64,000 nucleotides of DNA, taken from Lepiota brunneoincarnata. Taxonomy: Eukaryota; Basidiomycota; Agaricomycetes; Agaricales; Agaricaceae. The position numbers and the translations under genes were made by a program. The notes under the pieces were generated by a model, which ran no database searches, was not told the origin of the DNA, and worked only from the letters and a program-made list of their open reading frames with translations. Positions 23,146-34,159 of this stretch are shown in pieces (position 1 is the stretch's first letter; the number at the start of each line of letters is the position of its first letter). The stretch covers positions 310,001 to 374,000 of the forward strand of contig JAEBUN010000018.1 of assembly GCA_023014365.1 (NCBI GenBank), written 5' to 3'.

Positions 23146-24408
23146 TCAGCTTAACTCGATAACGGGTTGAGCATTAATGGGCACAAAAAATTCATATCTC
23201 AATCGTATTCGCCCCCTTCCTCTGATCATCCTTGAGCCCCCCCCCACCGCCGCAGCGTTGACCATTATAGTCGCACCATCTTCCCTTGGATTTCTTCTCC
23301 AACACCACGCTACCATCTTCCACCAACCTAAGCTAAGCACCCCACTCCAGCCCACTCGCCTTGCACAAATTTCCTCATATGCCTTCTGCTCCGCATCCCA
23401 TCTAGCCAGCTCTACACCCCTTCCAACGTGTATGTGTCCAAAGACATGCACCTTTGGCCTTACACGCCATAACGCCGTCAACAACGCGTAACAGCCATTG
23501 GTTGACGTGCTGAGATTGATATCACTGTCGAGATGGGCTAGCGGTGGACCGTGGGTTATCAAAATATCAGTGTGAAGAGGGATGCGAGACCATATTCTGG
23601 TCGATTGATATTCTAAGGTGGGCTTTTTGGAGGGAGAATACCATGGCGCGTGCACTCTCGGGTATTGGAACACCCAAGAACCGTGTTGAGGAGTGTATGG
23701 ACTACCGTAGACGTGTAACTTGCGGCCACTGTTGAGCTAGCAAGCTCATGTCGAGCTTTCCGCGACATATCCCGTTTAGGGATTCTTTTGTTTGTACATT
23801 GTTTGTCGACACTGGGCATGTTTCCGCCCGTTTATGGATATTCGTCGGTAGTGTATATACCTACCAGCCTGCCGTTAGACACCTCAGTACTCGCGTTACG
23901 AGCTACTGAGGTGAGTAGAGTCTTCTCATGTTTTTCCCGCTATGATACTTATGCCTATGTTAGACTCAGTTATTCTACAGCCACGTATCTTCACTTCTGC
24001 AGAAGACTCTTGGAGATAAGTAAGGCTTGCGTATGTTGATGAGATGTACTCGTGTAGCTCGGGGGTTGCAGCAAGACAGGTATCGTGATTGCCTGCAATG
24101 AAGAATTTGTGAGGATGGGGTTGAGACTCAAGCCAGGATAAAACGTTGTCGAGCTCATGTTTTGTTCCGGATATGGTGAGATCACCAGCATGGATGAGTA
24201 TGTCACCATCTGGTATGGCTGGTTGCGAGTCGTGCGTGTTATGAGTGTCGGAGATGCAAACGATACGGATTGTATCTGGCTTGTATTTCAATGAAGTTAG
24301 AGGAGGAGGCGTGTAAAGTAGTCGAGCGAGGAAGAGGAGAGGAGAGGACTTGAATCGTTCCCAACCTGTTGGAGGCTGTCGGTTCAAGAGTGCATCCATT
24401 GTCAACAT
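23146..24408 (-). pseudogene. Calcineurin-like metallophosphoesterase, split by a solo LTR
   Basis: The N-terminal part (24408-23980) carries IRIVCISDTHNTHDSQP, GDILIHAGDLTISGT and FFIAGNHD. The C-terminal part (23729-23146) carries LHVYGSPYTPQHGSWVF, DILITHGPPLAHLD and VHVFGHIHVGRG. Together these are all the metal-binding motifs (D-x-H, GD, GNHD, H, GHxH) of a UPF0046/MPPED-type phosphoesterase of about 320 residues. Between KIRG and RKLHVYG sits a 250-bp insert flanked by a 5-bp direct repeat. The frame is otherwise open and intronless on both sides, so the insertion is the single visible lesion. Unless the insert is spliced out, the product is truncated before the last two motifs. Confidence 0.85.
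23730..23979. mobile_element. Solo LTR, 250 bp, with 5-bp target duplication
   Basis: Begins TGTTGAGCTAGC and ends TTATTCTACA (TG...CA ends with short inverted tips TGTTG/TGTAG). It is flanked by GCCAC at 23725-23729 and GCCAC at 23980-23984, the 5-bp duplication expected of an LTR-retrotransposon integrase. It contains a TATA-like 'gtgtatatacc' and a 32-base interrupted palindrome at 23881-23912. No internal retroelement sequence is present, so it is a recombination remnant. Its superfamily (Copia or Gypsy) cannot be told from the LTR alone. Confidence 0.85.
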
Positions 24409-25141
24409 GCACTTGAGACCTATCTAATCTAATCTAAAAGGACTAGGATTTTCGCACGAGTTAACTGAATGTTTTCATTGGCTAGCGTATCAGTGGGTAA
24501 CACACGCATCCCCCGAGGCCATCCTTTCTGGCCCACCACTGGACACAAATAATACCGCCGCGCCTTACATCCACATGGATGAAGAACGTTTCGATGGGAG
24601 CTTCCCCCCGCGGGCGATAAGTAATGGGGATTTTTGTGCGACAAATGCGACGCAAGACAGCATCACCGCTACTTGGCAGTGCAGCTTCCAGGGAGACTGG
24701 AACTCGAGATTCGTAGATATGATACCTCCCAGCCAACCTATAGCATGGTGGGACAATGTCCCTGAGAATGGCATTCCTCATGCCAAATAACGAGGACAAC
24801 CTCGGCACAGTGATCGAGCGCAGAAGATGTACAATGCGAATGTGAGGCCGTATAGAACACCCTCTGAGGTTGTATGGGGGACAAGGTCAACCCCCTCGAA
24901 ATAGATTAAGGCTAGGCTCGAAGGGGCCGTTGTGGCCGTGCAACGTTTGTTCTACTAAATCAGCAACTTGAGAAATCAACTCAATGGCCCTAGAAAACAC
25001 GCTCAACGAGAGAAAAGCTACAACAGGAATGGTAGGGTGTCGGCTGTGGCCTTTTCGTCCAAGAATCATACAATCAATATATCATTCCCAATATTCCTAT
25101 GCTGCTCGTTCCCAACCAAAGGATCCTCCACCTTCGAATAT
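24409..25141. other. Mostly gene-free; holds a partial copy of the membrane gene below
   Basis: 24790-24960 matches 26201-26345 ('gatgtacaatgcgaatg', 'tatagaacaccctct'), the first exon region of the membrane protein gene at 25.1-26.35 kb. It is therefore a truncated duplicate in the same orientation. The rest shows nothing. Confidence 0.55.
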
Positions 25142-26353
25142 TCAAGCCTCTTCACGAGATATCGGAAGAGAAACTCGAGTACTGAGTTGTGTGGTTTGTG
25201 GCTCATCCCGATTCCACTGTAAAGTGGTGAGCTTCCGCTCTGTGTCCTCTTTCCATCCCTGTCCCATAATGACACGATAGATAACAAGAAGGTAGGCAAG
25301 TATCTGGAAATTATCAGCGACAAGTCGTTCCCAGGGAAACAACAGGAACTGCTAATCCACTCACCTGGATGAAGGGCTGAGTAGTAGCGAAAAATTCAAC
25401 AGCGGTTAAAGCCCCTGGCTTTTTACTGTGACCCTTGTCCACAAGAAGGTAAAGGACGATTGCTATAACCGTCCAGATAGATTTAAAGGCAAACGATTCA
25501 ATGAGCATAGCAATAATCGACGTGTACTGTCCAGCAACATCAGATTGATCTGTGGATGCACCATAAACGTCCCCATGAATCATGATGAGACCATTTGGCT
25601 CTATCAGGACAATACACACCCATGGCTTTGATGTGTCGCCTTCGGACCAGTGCAATCCGTGCACTAATGAACAGAGTAACAACAATGCTGATAACCAAGC
25701 TGAGACTGTCTGCAGCGATTATCACTGCAAGGATGAATGAGCTGTTCGGTGTCACTTAGTGCGATTCTCATCGAATTGAGTATTTGAAGAGCTACAATTT
25801 CACGATGAGTGCTATCACATACGGAACAATGCTAAATAACATACCTATATACGCGAGAAGCGACATAGCTGGCACTGCCACAATGAGGTAGGAATACCGC
25901 GATGTCCTCCAAATGACCCATAAGCGCCTAGATCTGTGAATCAAAACATTAGAGCAGCAGGGGCTGGATTGGGACGTCTGCTCACTTGAACACCGAATGT
26001 CAGAGAATCAAGTAGAATGGCTATAGCATAGCCCATAATGGCAATTGGCAGTGTATTAAAAACATGCACAGTGTAGGCCAAGCTACCGCCTGGATAATTT
26101 GCATGATCAACGTAGGAGGTTTGGGCGTCTCGAGGAGCCCACAAGTCATAACAAGCGACATGTATAGAAGCGTGACTAGGCTTTGTCTTCGCCGATGTTG
26201 ATCCTTCAGCTGGAGATGCAGCGATCGAATGCAAAGGATGTACAATGCGAATGCGAGGCCATATAGAACACCCTCTACTGTTGTGTGGGTCACAAGCCAA
26301 ACCCTCTCGTAAGAGACCACAGCTGAGCTTGAAAGGGCCATTATGATTTCCAA
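25142..26353 (-). pseudogene. Multi-pass membrane protein, one-base frameshift
   Basis: Exons on the minus strand: MALSSSAVVSYERVWLVTHT with VEGVLYGLAFALYILC; LAYTVHVFNTLPIAIMGYAI; RRLWVIWRTSRYSYLIVAVP; SSFILAVIIAADSLSLVISI; DQSDVAGQYTSIIAMLIESF; and the C-terminal FIQILAYLLVIYRVIMGQGW ending REEA. Layout (helix pairs, YTSIIAMLIES helix, final amphipathic tail) matches the seven-helix family common in Agaricomycetes, function unknown. At about 25930 the acceptor is followed by 'atctaggcgc'. The partial duplicate at 26.7 kb has 'acctggcgc' and stays in frame, so this copy has one extra base. Other intron phases agree. Confidence 0.7.
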
Positions 26354-26689
26354 GGGGTGGGATGTGTGGATATATCCTAGCGCAGCTGAGCGTTCGTATT
26401 TATGTAGATCCTTGGAAATTTCCCGTACGCTGGAAATAGCTACCGATCCAATGGTGTACCCTCATCAAGTAAGGGTTATTCGGACCAGCACCACGACACT
26501 CTTGGATGGAAGCATCGTTTTGTTTGCAAAATGGACGCCATGATGGGTGTCTTCTAACTGATCCCAAATGCTGGAATTCGAGTTGGGCGTGTTCTGGGAA
26601 CCCTCGCATATATTAGCAGTGATTCGTTATGTTGAGAAGTTCATATATATCCAAGGTAATTTTCGGGCTTAGACGGATCTCTGATATAG

Positions 26690-27110
26690 GGGCGAATGGA
26701 GTGGTAATGCAGCGGACGTCCTCCAGATGATCCATAAGCGCCAGGTCTACGAGTCAAAACCATAATGAGGAATGAGCTACATTAGAGCAGTACGGATGTC
26801 GGTCAAGACATCTGCTCACCTGAACACCAAACGTCAGAACACCAAACGTCAGAATATTAAGTAGAGTGCCTATAGCATAGCCCGGGACGGTGCTTGGTAG
26901 TGTATCAAAAACACACACAATGTAAGCCAAGCTACCGCCCGGATGATCTGTATGTCAAAATAAGCGGTTTGTGCACTTCAAACTTCCACAGGCGAGAACG
27001 AGGAGCCCACATGCCATAAGGAGTGACATGTACAGAAGCATGACTAGGTTTTATCTTCGCCGATGTTGATCCTTCAGCTGCATGGGCGCTGCTCATTACC
27101 TGAGGCGCTA
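26690..27110 (-). pseudogene. Partial duplicate of the membrane protein gene
   Basis: Contains pieces of the first two exons of the gene at 25.14-26.35 kb (AEGSTSAKIKPSHASVHVTP on the shifted frame, and TWRLWIIWRTS in frame) with an internal 'caccaaacgtcagaa' tandem duplication at about 26823-26854. The 3' exons are absent. Confidence 0.65.
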
Positions 27111-27118
27111 CAGCTGTC

Positions 27119-27882
27119 ATGAAACAAGTTTTCAGGATAATGAAGGAGAACCGAAGACACACCTTCCTACGGACGACACTCCAGCTATCCGTGATGAAAC
27201 CGGGGTCTGGGATGATTGCAAGGGGGCGAGATCAGGACAATAATCCGTCCGTTATACGCGCAGGGAAATGTTGCCTCGGCAGCGGATCTGCTTGCCCAAC
27301 GATGCACGGATCAACAGGCCAGCGGAGTCAACAGCGCCGACAATACCAGATTTTCTGGTATGCTGCGTCTCACGGACGTTACCATCGAGCTTGTTCGATC
27401 TGAGGAAATTCCCGAGCCTGTTCAACCCAACGTTCAGTGCAAGGTGTATGATTATGACGGGGTAGTGGGCGGACAATTCTGGTGGAACGATTGCAGAAAC
27501 TCTGTCCAACAAAACCAAACAGGAGCTCGCTTTTTGTGTCCGGCCAATACTTCCGCTGTTGCCTTCATCATGGATATACTAGGAGATGGAAGTTCTGGTA
27601 ACAACACAGTCGCGTTCAATAGCACAGCGGAGAAATGGTATATGTCGAACCGCGAGCGGATTGATCAACTTCTCGGGGGGCAGCACCGACTTGGCCAAGG
27701 TGATGGTCTACCACAATGGGGCTGCAATATCGTACCTCAAAATCCTCCTGGTTATTCTCTCTTTCACCTTCATACTGTGTGCTTACTGCCTTGATGCTCC
27801 AGGACAAATAGGAATGCTACAAAAATTCGCTATTCGTGTCTCTCGTGACAGCAACAGATTTCCAAGGAACCAAATTTTGTGA
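27119..27882 (+). CDS. Unrecognised protein: ectodomain plus C-terminal membrane helix
   Basis: A long frame (27216-27630) reads ADLLAQRCTDQQASGVNSAD, LRLTDVTIELVRSEEIPEPV, QCKVYDYDGVVGGQFWWNDC, ARFLCPANTSAVAFIMDILG and NNTVAFNSTAEKWYM. It has several N-x-S/T sites and paired cysteines, as in an exported domain. The hydrophobic segment AISYLKILLVILSFTFILC (27728-27784) lies in the +1-shifted frame. One extra base near 27640-27650 would join them. The 5' end is unclear because the gene abuts the partial membrane-gene duplicate. I do not recognise the family. Confidence 0.45.
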
Positions 27883-29239
27883 AACCGCTGATTATATCAC
27901 TAAACCTCCTGTCCTACAGAAGTTGAATCATGTCAGGATTGGAACGAAGGACGGGTAAGTCCTGATAAGCAGCGGAGAAGGGTGGGAAGGGGAACATAGT
28001 GAGAATGTCGGCGCAGAGGTGGTCTTACCAACAGTGTAGGGAGGATTATGTAACAAACTCCACCCACCTACCTATTCTCCAAATATGAACTGAGAAGAAT
28101 CGAAACCCAGGGGTCTCCATGGTGGCACAGTCAAGACGGCTGTATACACTCGCTTCTGGTGCACGAGTGTAAGCTGAACGGTGATTGTAAATGGTGGAAC
28201 TAGTGGCAAGTCTTAGCAGCTGTCTGATGGTGAGCTTCATCGATCGTTCGATACTGCAGAAACTCCACAAATAACTCCTCCCCTGGCTGCCCACACCAGG
28301 GATTCTGTGCTTCGATTTGGTGCCTTTATCCCCAAATCCTCACTTGCGCGGCCTCGATCTCCGCGGGTGTCTTTCTCTCCCACTGCCCATGTCTGTCAGT
28401 TCCTCATCTAGGACAGACTAAAGAGATTTTCCACGAACGGTCCCCACGGCTCTCCCGAAATGCTGGAGCAGGGGACCGTGCTTGCTCTGAGTCTTCACAC
28501 TCTACTTCCGGGACTAAGGGGCTGTCTGGGAACCACAGGTTGAGGATATATATGACTGTTTTCTTGATCCCGAAGCTGACACCTCGTAGCTCCCCATTGC
28601 CGCCGTGCTCTTCTTCAACATAATTGTCCACGTCTTATTTTGAGTGTGCATATCTCCCTCCTACACAGCGTTGTCATCGCATCTTGACAATCGGCGTAGC
28701 ATTTGCGACCGCACTGCCCCCTCTCAGAACCTAAGTTTGGTGGCTCATTTCTGAGAAAATATAGGAGACGGGTTAAGACAGCGGTTAAGCCCTCCTTTAC
28801 GAACCTGTTTACAAGGATGGAACACGCTACCTCCCCTCAAGGTATGAGATCTATGACCAACTACCTCTTCAAAACTTGGGAAATGAATTTATGTAACATC
28901 TTCATCCGCTGTACATTTCAAAATGTTTCCAAACAGACTCTCATAGTGTAGTCCACGAGGTACCTAGGAGGCAACTCTGTCTCTATTAAAGCATGACAAG
29001 TACTTGACCTACTGTAGCCACCTACAAGGTTCAACATTGCGCACTCCCACACTCATCTTCATCCCTCTTTCCACTTTCAACTCTTCATTCGGGAAGTAGC
29101 AGTTGATCTACATCTTTAAGGCTTCCACAGAAGATAGAGTGTATCTACTCCGCCGTTAATTGATAACTTCATACAAGCTAAGCTGGGACACGTATTCTAA
29201 ACTACAGGGTATTCATGCAACAAAAAAACAACGGGCGAC
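27883..29239. other. Gene-free; one copy of a dispersed direct repeat
   Basis: 28165-28265 resembles 30725-30835 ('ggaactagtggcaagtctta' against 'ggaactagtggcgagtccta'), two direct copies 2.6 kb apart. No gene accepted. Confidence 0.5.
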
Positions 29240-30160
29240 TCTCACCCCAGGTGTTGCAATTGCCGTCTGTGGACCAGTAGGTGGCGACCCTTAGTCGATG
29301 GCCATGCTAGAAGATTTTGGGTCTCCTCCGGAGGTGTTGCAAGAGGGCTTTCAATTTGACACAAGGCAAGTCTCTTCAGCTTACTTCGTGATAGAGAGCC
29401 GACAGCGAGTAGCGGGGTAAAAAGGTTAATGAAGTCCAAGCAGAGGCTGAAGTTGCGCAGTCTCCCGTTGTACGAAGCCGTCGTCATCGTAGCCTGCATG
29501 CAAATGCCTCAAATTCTTGGTGACATACAGTCACAAGGGAGGTCTGGTGAGGAAGTATGTACAACGTAGGTGATCTTCGTCTGCCTATGCCCATAGAGCG
29601 CAAGCAGCTTGAGAAACATATGGGCTTGGGCTGGCATTGTACGCCCGCCCCATGGTATGTCACGATGATCGTCATTGCAGGGATAAGGTCCGTTACGGGG
29701 GGAAAAGATTGCCCGCGGTCAGTCCAACTTGAGCTCCCCCAAGTTCGGGAGAAGTTTGTTGCGCCAAGGACACGCTGAGAGCTGAGGATAGGCCATTGCG
29801 AAATTTCCGTTCAATCAGTGATGTAAAAAATCCGGATCCGACGCAGGTATTTCTATACATGTGAATGCGCCATGTCATCATCTTCAAGTGGTCTCTGCGC
29901 AGGTTGTATATGTTGTTAGGTAGGCAAGAAATTACCTGAGATTAGGAAACACACCCGTAAACCCTCTGCATTATCATATTTTATGAATGCGCCTTGCCCG
30001 GAGGATGCCAAGGAATTTACAACGTGCACCATAATAATTTTATCCCCATCTAAAACATGTCGAATGTTAACCACCGATAAAGGGAGCGTTATATTGAGAA
30101 TGGCCTTCTTTCTAATGTGTACCTCGTCGTAGTGATCGGTCGTGAAGCTCGTGGTTGTTT
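29240..30160 (-). pseudogene. F-box/LRR-like relic
   Basis: Scattered minus-strand blocks match the intact F-box protein at 37.84 kb. At 29370-29430, LFTPLLAVGSLSRSKLKRLA parallels its LGDLFILLPNVG..RSKLKRLS. At 29600-29675, MTIIVTYHGAG parallels MTTVAIYHGRFG. The stretch at 30000-30150 parallels the N-terminal region. Stops and frameshifts separate them. Confidence 0.6.
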
Positions 30161-31136
30161 CATCCGATCACACCTCATCCCTACAATAGTCTTGGAGTCA
30201 GATACTCTTCCCTTCAAGAATATATGTACCAGGGAACGTGGGAATCCCAAGTCACTTTGGCAGCTCTTCTCATGAATCCTGGAGAGCTGAAGGATATTGG
30301 GGATGATAGGGAGTCGGTATTTCATATCTTGACCTGGACTGCATTGCATTACATCCACCAAGACTGATCTGAGCGACCCTAAGTTCCCATATGCAGCCTA
30401 AGCCTTATGATGGGGAGTTCAAAGTTCATAAGGAAGCTACACGAGGTGATAGATTGCAGTAGGATATATTTAGCAGGGAGGTTTACTATCATCGCCTGTA
30501 TGTCAACAAATTGGTTGATGACACTTAACCTCGTGAATAAGGTGGCAATATTCTGGGTAAGCACAGTCTACTCCTCCGCCGTTAACTTGCAAGAGTGCCA
30601 TAGGCATTATTCATCCACAACCTGCTCCTCAGGTGACTCACCACGAGCTTAAAAGGTCATTTCCGCTAAGTACTGCCCTCCTTTGGCAGCCAAAATCTAA
30701 TACAGGTTGAGTCTGCATACCACAGGTGCAGGTTAGATGGTGATTATGGACACATGTTTATGGGTAGGAACTAGTGGCGAGTCCTAGCAACTGACGGATG
30801 GTGATTCTCATCGATCATTTGTGAAGTGCCGTAAGGATACAACCAAAAATAAATTATTGTGGAATTACATCGCGACATTAGGCGGTATCTAAGCTACCAT
30901 GGATGGATGATTTGAACCTGCTAAATATACATAATGTCCTCTGGCAGTGCAACATGGTAGCACGACCATGATATAGGGGTATTATTTCATAACTTAGGTG
31001 ATGGTGGGTATGTCGAGGCCGATACACAGACCAGCCCGCAACTGCAAGTAAATGGTTATGGTCCTGTCCAGGATAATAATTAGCCTCCTTGGAAGAAATT
31101 TGAACCAAGCAAGTCGATCTATACACACCTCTATGT
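30161..31136. other. Gene-free stretch
   Basis: Only short frames. It holds the second copy of the repeat seen at 28.2 kb. Confidence 0.4.
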
Positions 31137-31381
31137 TTATGCCTTATCCAGAGGCACGACTTTGTCAACATCACTATCTCTCCAGAAGATAGCATTCGGG
31201 TGCGCTTTGAAAAAGTCCGTCAGTACTTCAAACACAACAATCATCGCGAACGCGACCTACCAACAACTGCAGTCCTGAGACTACCTGAAGGACTTGGTAC
31301 CGGCGCTGGGAGGTAGGCCGCCCAAGAAACCTGAAGGAAGAAAATGACTGCGAGGAGAACAAGTTGGAGGTGGTTTCGCAT
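31137..31381 (-). CDS. Candidate small secreted protein
   Basis: Predicted start MRNHLQLVLLAVIFFLQVSW, a clear signal peptide, then YLPAPVPSPSGS. It is preceded by a TATATAAAG box about 50 bases upstream on the minus strand (31430-31438). A short intron (gtaggt...gaag, about 35 bases) would join it to FFKAHPNAIFWRDSDVDKVV and a stop at 31137. The mature chain would be about 45 residues without cysteines. The intron is shorter than the others here, so the second exon is less certain than the first. Not recognised. Confidence 0.4.
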
Positions 31382-32099
31382 GACTGTATGTGTGTGTAAT
31401 TCTGTTGGAGCAGGGAACGATCTAAGGCCCTTTATATATGTCCTGAGTGAGTTGTTAAGACTGTAACTAGTTGCTAATGACTCGTTTGATCCGCACAAGG
31501 CACTGCAGTTCTGGGGGTGGTTCAAGTGAGCCCCTCGTTTCACTGACGACAATAGACGGAACAAGAAAAACACCCTCGGGCCCGAAAAGTAGAGATTGAA
31601 CCAACCCCTTCTAACCTCCCCTCCAGACTTCGTTCTCTCCCCCTGATATCCGCAAGTAGAAAAATCTCCTCCTTAAGAATAATTCTCGGCCTCGGAATTG
31701 GCAGCTCACTCGAGAACCGGTGCAGGTTGAATAGTACGCATAGCTCCCTTGGCGGTGCCAATAGCGGGATTGAACAGATGTTCCAGATAACGTCGTTTCA
31801 TGGGTAGCTTGCTAACACTGCTGCCCGGATATATCACAACTTGCGACATTGCGCCCTCCCGCTTGTTGCCATCGCACAGCCAACAATAATTCTCGGCCGC
31901 GAATCTCCATAGCGTGGGATGATGTCCATTGATCTTATCAAAGTTGCGTCCTTAAAATAGAACTGATGCGCGTGTTGTGCGCCCAGCGCTTCGTGCCAAG
32001 AGCAACAGGACAATGAAGTATGCATTACAACAGCTTTCGTCTTCGCATGCCCAAAGCTATCCTCCAGAGGTGCACGAGCATCTAGCAGCCGTGAACAAT
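31382..32099. other. Gene-free stretch
   Basis: Promoter side of the candidate secreted gene and 3' flank of CSN1. Nothing else is supported. Confidence 0.45.
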
Positions 32100-34094
32100 T
32101 CAGTCCCCTGGATAGAAATCGGGCACCATTCCAAACTGTTGAGCATGTCCCTTCGGTGGCTTAACAATCAATTCCGCTTGTTGCCTGCAGCGCCCCCCCC
32201 CATGACGGACGTCCACACATAGAGTCAGTATCCAGGACAAATAGAAAAAAATAAGATTTGTGCAGACGTACAGTCGCATGCGCAACAGCACCTTTCTGTT
32301 TGCCGAAAGAATGTCATTCCCAGCCTGGATAGTCCTCGCGAATAAATCGGCGCGGTAGTCCGTTTTCTTAGCATATAGAATCTGCCAAGAGGTTCAGTTA
32401 CGGGTATTGAGGGGATCTGTGGAAGCTGCACCTTATTCTGGCTATCAACGCGTCCCTGAATTTCACCAGACTGGATCAGGTTTACGACGTTGTGCTCAAC
32501 CACATCAATCGTCCACCCAAAAGCTTCGCTCATCCGATCAAGCTGCACAATCAACGTGAGTGAGTGGGGGCCGCAACCAGGCGCATGATATGAGCCTACC
32601 TTGATCGATGCGAACGGTTGGAAATACAGCACAACTGCATTATTCCTGATCAAGTTTGTAAGATCCTGGATGTGCTGTGTGAGATGAATGTCGACATAGT
32701 GACGAGTCTACGATACGTGTCAGCGAAATCTAGCTGATGACGAATAACGAGTCATACAGAGTATTTTGACAGAAGATCCAGAGCGGTCTTAAAATTGCTG
32801 TGAATATACGCCTCGAGGAGCTCACGAACATATGGTTCTTGCTCAACATACACCCCAAAGACCGGGTTGTCCAGGATTTGTGTTTTGATCGCAGACCGCG
32901 ACATCGACGCTAGGGCACAGAGCGTGCCATAGATTGCAATATCGCTCTGTGAAACCAACTACAGAGCAAGACTTAACCAGAGTTAGCACCCTGTTTTCCC
33001 AGAAACTTACCTTTCCGATCCAATCACCCAGTTCTTTCGCGGGTCCGATCTTCAAAAATGACTGTGCAGCTTTCTCAAAGTTACCCTGACCAAGATGCGA
33101 CAATGCCGTGGCCAACTCGAGCCTAGATTGTATAACCTCTCGGTCGGTAGGGGTCTTCTTTTTGGCAGCAGCGCCGCCTGCTGTTGATGGACCCGCGCCA
33201 GAAGTTGACGCGGCCATCGGTGGAGCAGAACTGCCTCCTGATGCACTTGCACCTGCCGCGGCTGATGCTGCATCGAGGGCTGCTTCGGCTTTGAAGACGT
33301 AGGTGGACAGATGTGAATAGTTTCGTTGCTCTATGAGGAGCTTTGTTCCATGTATGAGACAGGATCTATGATACCGGTGATGGATACGTACTTCAAGGAC
33401 GGAGAGACACATGTCAAGGACATGTTGGCTAGTAGCACAGAACTCGCGAGACTTGGTATGGTGTTTCAGTGATATTGAATAATCTCCTGTCGAGCGATAC
33501 AAATCCCCCAGGTCTCTATGTGCCATCTTTGGAAAAATCATGCCATCAGGGTTGTCTAGATACCCGAATGCGTAACACATACCCGAATGCTTTCCTTGAT
33601 CATATTGTTCGTGTATGTCTTAAGTTCAACCTCGAGCTTCACCTTCTCTGCTTGGTTCCTTGCCACAGTCTCATCTAACCATCTTGAATCCAGTTGCGCG
33701 ATCTCCGCCAGACTAGGTAGCTGATACGATTCCTCCACCTGCGGATTCGCCGCAAGCTGTTCGTACTCGGTGACCAATGTCTGATACAGCGATGGGTCGC
33801 GCGACTGATGGATGTGCTGTACGGCGAGATTATACGCTTCTGTCGCAATGGCCGGACATAGTTTCACAATGTGTATTAGGCGATCGATGGCCGTTCGTCC
33901 TGTGTCGGTGTGAGCTGTGCAGCAGTCGCTGCAGGCAGTGCTGTGGACGTGCCTATGTAGCTTGAGATGTAACCCTCGAGGTCAAATGGGTGAGCATCGT
34001 CGACAGGGACAATCGTTGTTTTTTTCGCTGGTTGTTGCGTGGTAGTTGATAGCAGCTCGTCGGCGGGGTCGATGTCCATGACGGTCGATGGCAA
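32100..34094 (-). CDS. csn1: COP9 signalosome complex subunit 1 (CSN1/GPS1)
   Basis: Scaffold subunit of the COP9 signalosome, which removes Nedd8 from cullin-RING ligases. Visible blocks in order: [40 protein letters not shown]-type region ending [25 protein letters not shown] and [30 protein letters not shown]; a low-complexity Ala/Ser/Gly insert typical of fungi (33170-33290); [20 protein letters not shown]; the PCI domain ([58 protein letters not shown]); and the C-terminal tail [13 protein letters not shown]. Eight introns join in phase. The one after SSYIG appears to use a GC donor. It lies 65 bases downstream of the NOP53 stop on the same strand. Intact. Confidence 0.9.
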
Positions 34095-34159
34095 CTAATG
34101 AGCTTTCCCACGGTCAGAATATCTCTGATGTTCATCTATTTAAGACACGGAGATACATT

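Noticed and set aside
32100..34094. Proteasome subunit RPN7 instead of CSN1
   Set aside because: RPN7 is a PCI relative, but the DLGDLYR...[10 protein letters not shown] block and the [17 protein letters not shown] tail follow CSN1.
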